From positions 682,001 through 746,000 of the forward strand of contig BCIG01000006.1 in NCBI GenBank assembly GCA_001599915.1: a DNA stretch of 64,000 bases. The letters run 5' to 3'. Positions 59,063-64,000 of this stretch are shown piece after piece. This stretch comes from Symbiotaphrina buchneri. Lineage: Eukaryota; Ascomycota; Symbiotaphrinales; Symbiotaphrinaceae. The notes under the pieces are model-generated. The model made no database searches, had not been told where the DNA came from, and was given only the letters and a program-made list of their open reading frames with translations. Both the position numbers and the translations under genes were made by a program. Numbering within the stretch: position 1 is the stretch's first letter; each line of letters starts with the position of its first letter.

Positions 59063-60836
59063 CTAGACCCTTTTCTTGCGCAAGTCTACACTCTCCCTAC
59101 CCCCTTTGTACATAGCGCCGAGGATTGCCCGTGCGGTCACGAGGAAGCCGATGAACAGGATCACTCCTGTACCCCATTCCACCCAAGCCGTTCGGCCTAG
59201 GTCCATTACAGGAACATTCAGTCTTGCCGTAACGGAGGCGCCGCGGTCCGTCATTTCCGGCTCTGGAGTGAGATGGTAAAACATGGTGCGTGGGCCGAAT
59301 AGGCCATCGTAACCAAGATTCAGTCTATCGAAAGGATTGACTGGCATCTTGGTTCCTTCTTCAGCAGTACATGCCCAAAATAGAACAGGCCAGGGCACAT
59401 CAATGCTGATACTACCGTTGGAGGCTGGCGATAGGTAACGCAGATGGACTGGTAATTCAACTGTCCAAGGTTCCACACCAGCGAGACTGTCGATAGCAGG
59501 ATGCTGACGGGATGGGAATGTCAACTCGAATAACGCCGCACTTCCCCATCTTTGGACATCCCAATCTGGCGCTTCAAGGTCCGCTTCACCGTAGAGTACC
59601 TTCAGAGCCTTAATGTGCTTCGATTTGAGAAGGAGCGGGTCGGAGAACTGGTATCGATCAAAGAAGACGGTGGAAGGCAAGGTCGCATACGCGTGCAAGG
59701 AGCATTCGGACCGGACAGGTGGAGGGTTTGGTACCTGGGAAAAGGTGATGCTCAAAGCAGGGTGTAGACCAGCCGGCGACGGAAATGTGACAGAGTATCC
59801 AGAATTGCTGCAATGGTGACGGGAAGGGAACGAAACCAGAGTTGGATCTGAGTCAAGATGGTCAGGCCTGCAATATATGACGGTCATAGCGGCTTGCGTT
59901 CATAACGTACCGGCCTTGTCACTTTCACCCAACAGTGTGAGAAACCCGCCGAGAGAGAGTTCCTCAGGCTCCACGGCCTTCTCGTTGGCCAGGATCCCAA
60001 TCTCCACCGTTTCTTTGGCGTTGCTTCTTATGGTTTCGTCCCAAACGTAGCTGCTAGGGGGTCTAGCTCTAAATGCAGTAAGGACGAATGTGTGAGATAT
60101 CCGGTCGAAGTCTACATCAAGGTAGTCGAGAGATGGTAGGTCGTCCGCTTTCTCGAAGCATTCACCTCCTAAACTAGGGCATATCTTCTCCTTCAGATAA
60201 AGCGCGAGACCGTCCAAAGAAGGTAGCGCATGATAGTACTGAAGGGCTGCTGAGGCAGTGAAACGCTCCGATGATACTGGCAAGGGTGTAGAGATTTCCT
60301 GCGGCTATGTATCAACGGTGGAGATGGACCTCGGGGCACATGGGAATCAATTACTTCAGGAGTGCTACACTGTGGCGGTAGTCCGAATAATTTCTCGAAA
60401 AGTGGGCAGAACGACGGCCTGTCCGATCTGGAATTAGAAGGCTCGAAAGCATTGCGCTGGTTGTAGTCGAACGCACACCTGCTTGCCCTTCTGCGGCGTA
60501 AAGAACAGATGTAGCCCAGGCGCGGTCCTGGCAGCGAAGGGGTTCATGCACGGGTAGGGGCGCGACGAGGACCACCGGATGTGTAGTTCATGGAATTGCT
60601 TCAGGACGGTCCATAGCTATGGCTGCAATCAGCACAGGCGGCGGTATTCGAAGAATGAGGGATCAGGTGCACAACGCGGTAGGTACCTCTTGGGGAAGCT
60701 CAGGCAAGGCGAAGGTAAAGCGGTCTTCCCTGGCAGCAGCCAAGGCCGATACGGTCAGCGTTTCGTTGGTGACGAGGAGCTGCCGTGGTTCAAAGGGGTC
60801 TTCAGCATTATGCAGAAAGGTTGTGCGCTGTCGCAT
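59063..60836 (-). CDS. pbn1: GPI mannosyltransferase I subunit Pbn1 (PIG-X)
   Basis: ER-membrane partner of Gpi14 (PIG-M), needed to add the first mannose to the GPI precursor and, in yeast, for ER protein quality control. Exons 60836-60687, 60616-60477, 60427-60355, 60298-59907 and 59867-59063 give 519 residues. The start MRQRTTFLHNAEDPFEP and the following RQLLVTNETLTVSALAAARE match the fungal Pbn1 opening. Later blocks are KQFHELHIRW, FCPLFEKLFGLPP, YVWDETIRSNAKETVEIGIL, FPSRHHCSNSGYSVTFPSPAG, and VFWACTAEEGTKMPVNPFDR, a typical luminal segment. A single C-terminal membrane helix (WGTGVILFIGFLVTARAIL) precedes a basic tail. One donor is GTTATG, weak, but it is the frame-keeping choice. Confidence 0.92.
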
Positions 60837-61328
60837 AGTCACAATCGTCCATGGATTTCAGTTGAGTATACTGGGGCAGTGAGAAATGGGAGAACGTGGG
60901 CGAGATGCACAGTGGTGTTGTGTGTATCAATTCACTGGATGTTGCCAGAGTGAGGTAGTACAGATGAAACGATAGCTAAAAGTACCTTACGGTGTTACCT
61001 AGCAGAACCAAGATACAGTTTAAGGTGCACCATAGATTCAACAGGCAAGATAAGATAAGCGGCAACCCATCTTATCTTATCCCATGACGACGATCGGCTT
61101 TTCTCTCCACTGCTGCCTTGCCTTGCCTGGGTTGGACTTGGACACCTGGCCTCTCAAGTCTCCGCCACCACAGCGAGCAGAAAACGCTTGACGTCGCAAA
61201 TAATAGGAATGTCGCATTCTCGTTGATTCCTTTCTTTCTCTTCGCTTGTTATTTCATTTTATCGATCGTGCTACGGCCATGATCGTCCTCCCTCCACTTC
61301 CAATTGTCACCCTCCGGAAGCTTACGAG
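60837..61328. other. Divergent promoter of pbn1 and the SARAF-like gene
   Basis: About 490 bases with taccttacggtgttacc near 60984 and an AAGATAAGATAAG/CTTATCTTATC inverted pair near 61048-61080 that could form a hairpin or a GATA-factor site pair. No coding exon. Confidence 0.5.
61048..61080. promoter_or_regulatory. Inverted GATAAG pair, possible GATA-factor site
   Basis: The run aagataagataagc is followed about a dozen bases later by cttatcttatc, so two GATAAG cores face two CTTATC cores. Double GATA sites are bound by nitrogen- and light-responsive GATA factors in filamentous fungi. It lies about 250 bases before the SARAF-like start and 210 before the pbn1 start. Function is inference. 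Confidence 0.4.
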
Positions 61329-62373
61329 ATGAACACCTTCTTCAAGACTCCCCGCCATGCTTCGCTGCGGCTTCTTTTGGCCTTAATCGCCTTGTTTGCC
61401 CTGGCAGAAGCCGCTCGGCAGCCGTCAAACAGCGTTTTACTGTCCAAGGTTAAAACGCTGACGCTGCGCAAAGATCTAAAAACCGCTCATCGACGAGTTC
61501 CAGCGATTCCCCAGGTATGCTGCCCTCATGTTGACTATCCCCTTTGAGGGCTCCAGAGCCGAAAGGGATGTGATCAGTATTGACTCAGCTCGACAGTTAA
61601 AATGTGTCGGGGGAAATGCCCGGGGACTGTATGAAGTTGATGTCATGCGCTGCAAAAATCAGGGCACCGACTACGAGGACGAGAACGTGCAATGGACCTG
61701 CACCGCTTCCCTGCCGGCGGATTTCAAGCTGGGCTCAACGGACGTAATCTGCGAGGGCTATGAGTCTCCATCCGATCCTTACATACTAAAGGGAAGCTGT
61801 GGCGTGGAATACCGCCTCATGCTGACCGAGCAAGGAGAGAAGAAGTACGCAAATAGGCTCCACAGTCACCTTTGGCATGCTTCGGCCGGCGGGGTGAATT
61901 GGGTTGCCGTCAGCTTCTGGCTCGTGTTTGTGGGTGTCGTTCTGTGGATGATATATGCGGCGTTTTGCAGGCGCGGGCGGCCTCTCGGGCCGCGAGGTGG
62001 TTGGAATACCTGGGGCGGAGGAGGTGGTGGAGGTGGTGGAGGCAATGATGATCCCCCTCCGCCATATGACTGGCGCCCACCGCGCAAGCCTAACAACTCA
62101 ATACGTTCCTCAACGAGTTACGCCGCCGGTTCGTCCTCAGGGTCAGGTTGGACGCCCGGCTTCTGGACCGGAGCATTAGGGGGCGCCGCAGCTGGATACT
62201 TGGCGGGAAACAGAGGGCGGAATGATACGAGGTATGCGGGCGGATGGGCTGCTCCCAATACTGGTCGATTCTGGGGTGATAACGGAGGCGAGGGGAGTTC
62301 AAGGAGGGATGCCCCGGAACCATCAAGCTCAAGGTATGAAAGTGCTGGCTTTGGTTCAACACGGCGACGATAG
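61329..62373 (+). CDS. SARAF-like ER membrane protein
   Basis: Resembles the store-operated calcium entry regulator SARAF (TMEM66, DUF1183). Exons 61329-61514 and 61597-62373 give 320 residues. A hydrophobic signal segment (LRLLLALIALFALAEA, about 13-28) is followed by a luminal domain with paired cysteines (CVGGNARGLYEVDVMRC, VQWTCTASLPADFKLGSTDV, CEGYESPSDPYILKGSC), one membrane helix (NWVAVSFWLVFVGVVLWMIY) and a cytosolic tail rich in Gly, Pro, Ser and Arg with a run of about ten Gly. The organisation matches animal SARAF. In animals the protein turns off STIM-Orai channels; fungi have no recognised STIM or Orai, so its role here must differ or use other partners. The ATG at 61329 is the first in frame with the signal segment. 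Confidence 0.9.
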
Positions 62374-63956
62374 AGCAAGGTCACAAGTGTATGATAATCA
62401 CACCCGCGAGAGCGCGTTTTTTTTGTGCATTGGTGCGAAAATTCGACGTCTACCTTATATGACGGCGGCGTTACTACTTTCCTATATTGATAGGCTTTGC
62501 TGCTGCAGCCCTACCCTTCCTTTTGCGGCCCGATCCCTGGCGCGACAAGGGGTGGCACCATCAAGCATTTCGACGGGACTAGATTCGTCTCTCCAGCGGG
62601 AACTCAGCCAAAAGACAACGAATTTTTCCCACCCGTTCGCACTGGGCATCTGGGATGTTGCACTGTAGTGTCTACTATTTACGCTGAGCCTTCGCAAGCA
62701 TCTGACATCCGCCTCAACTTGTCGCGATTTCAACTTGTCCTTCCAACGCCTTGCCTTGTGCTTTCTCGGTAGTGTCAGGCCTGCAAGGAAATAAATAACC
62801 ATAAGATTAAGGTAGGACACTGGGTCACTCACTCGTTGAATATCTGTTACCTGCGTGTTTGCAACTGTGCACCATTCGTAGTCTGGTCCAGAGACCGAGG
62901 ACGGTGACCTGTTCCAGTCGGTATATAATCCGGATCTCTCCCGTCTGTTTGCCAGAAATCTTGACCGTCTATATAGCGACAGACTTCGCCTGCCGCAAGG
63001 CGCTGGCACTTGACATTTCAAATCTGCTGTGTCCCTGGAACACAACGATACATATAGAGTCTGCGCTGATCAGGTGCGAAAGGAATTGAGCCAACATCGC
63101 GCCAAAAGAAAGCATGCAAACTGCTGCTGTCGCTGGCTAGGGTAGCTCATCGTCTGCCATGGCTGAACTTTGTTCTCAGTAATGATGAGTTGAAATCCTC
63201 AATCCAGTCTCTTGTTGAGATTATCGTTCGAGGGCTCTGGATCTCTTCGTCCTTTGCCTTGTGGAGGTCTGGAACCTTAGTGGCTGTAGGATCGCTCCCA
63301 GACTCTTCTGTTCAAGTAATGTTGGTCACGTCTGATCAAGAAAGGGATGCAGGCTGGACATGCTTACTTGTCTTAAGCCAAGCATGTATGCCCTTTTGCG
63401 CGTACTCTTCGAAGGATATCAAGTGAGAGGAAATCTTCTGGATTTAGAGATGTCAGGGGAGGTAAGGCTGTTTATAAGGACGAGGTGTGGGGAAAGCGGG
63501 GCGGGGAGTGATGGGCATACCGTGTTTGCTGCCCAGCATCCTTGGGTGAATTCGCCTTGGGATATCGCCCGAAGCAAACTTTGAAAGAGGGGTAACTGGA
63601 TATGACTCAATGGCAGCAAACAATTGATCGGCTCTAGGAGCAAGGCATGCGTGTGAGGGTGAGGTAGGAGATGCAGCAAGGGATTGTTGCTATGCTCCAG
63701 CAAGATATCTGGGATCGAAGGACGATGCAGACCGCTGGGGTTACTGCAAGCATGGGAGCAGTGGCTTGTTAGCGATGCTTTTGTACACAGAAAGTAGCAA
63801 TAAAGTAGAGAAATTGTAGGCTGCGTCACCAGCACCAGTGCATTAGGAGTCTTGTCCGGTTGACGTGGTTCATTGCCTAAAAGATAACTCTCTTACTTAC
63901 ACACGCCTGCCCCAAGTCCGCAGGCTCTGCTTCCAAAAGCATTCGACTCCCAGCAT
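62374..63956. other. Right-end intergenic region
   Basis: About 1.6 kb. A minus-strand frame at 62482-63045 (187 codons) and another at 63419-63835 are open but lack domain character. I see no RNA gene or repeat. It contains the 3' flank of the SARAF-like gene and the leader of whatever starts at 63957. Confidence 0.45.
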
Positions 63957-64000
63957 ATGTCCAACATCAGCCTTCTGCTCTTGCTCCTCTCGCTGGCTCT
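63957..64000 (+). CDS. Possible start of a secreted or membrane protein, cut by window end
   Basis: The last 44 bases read ATG and then MSNISLLLLLLSLA, which looks like the hydrophobic core of a signal peptide. The upstream ATG context and C/T-rich leader fit a fungal gene start. With only 14 codons visible this could be chance. Confidence 0.35.
   Translation, partial: MSNISLLLLLLSLA

Noticed and set aside
62482-63045. 187-codon minus-strand frame near the right end
   Set aside because: No domain or splice pattern; composition like that of random sequence.

Overview
This is nuclear DNA of a filamentous ascomycete (Pezizomycotina). The case rests on many short spliced genes with introns of about 45-300 bases, GT/GC...AG splice sites, family-level similarity of almost every recognised protein to fungal housekeeping proteins, and pyrimidine-rich promoters. 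The gene set and intron-rich structures suit Eurotiomycetes or a close relative, but the class is an inference. I rebuilt exon structures by hand. Every complete model keeps frame across its introns and is a multiple of three.

Layout, left to right: GABA transaminase (-), histone H3K36 methyltransferase Set2 (-), a small AT-hook protein (+), eIF6/Tif6 (-), a larger AT-hook coiled-coil protein of unknown role (-), Rad23 (+), GPI mannosyltransferase Smp3 (-), SCF subunit Skp1 (+), ribosomal protein eL39 (-), a full-size ABCB exporter (+), Swi5 (-), a Ytp1-like membrane protein (+), peptidyl-tRNA hydrolase (-), BAR protein Rvs161 (-), a HAL/NPR-type kinase (-), a long region with no gene I can support, a CaMKK-type kinase (-), TRAPP subunit Bet5 (+), peroxin Pex3 (-), autophagy factor Atg101 (+), Yop1 (-), an RFX transcription factor (+), a conserved protein of unknown function (-), SUMO E1 subunit Aos1 (+), GPI mannosyltransferase-I subunit Pbn1 (-), a SARAF-like membrane protein (+), and the first codons of a possible secreted protein at the right edge.

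This is a chromosomal core region, not a metabolic cluster or a mobile island. Some neighbours share a theme: Set2 and two AT-hook proteins (chromatin), Smp3 and Pbn1 (GPI-anchor mannosylation), Rad23, Skp1 and Aos1 (ubiquitin or SUMO), and the divergent pair Pex3/Atg101 (peroxisome and autophagy). The only clear mobile element is a miniature inverted-repeat element of about 176 bp between pex3 and atg101. The most notable sequence features are that element, GC-AG introns in two genes and probably a third, very small exons (6, 7, 9 and 13 nt), the unannotated AT-hook gene, the conserved unknown gene with a possible split domain, and recurring GGTA/TACC-rich short motifs between genes. I found no evidence for a wholly new multi-gene system.
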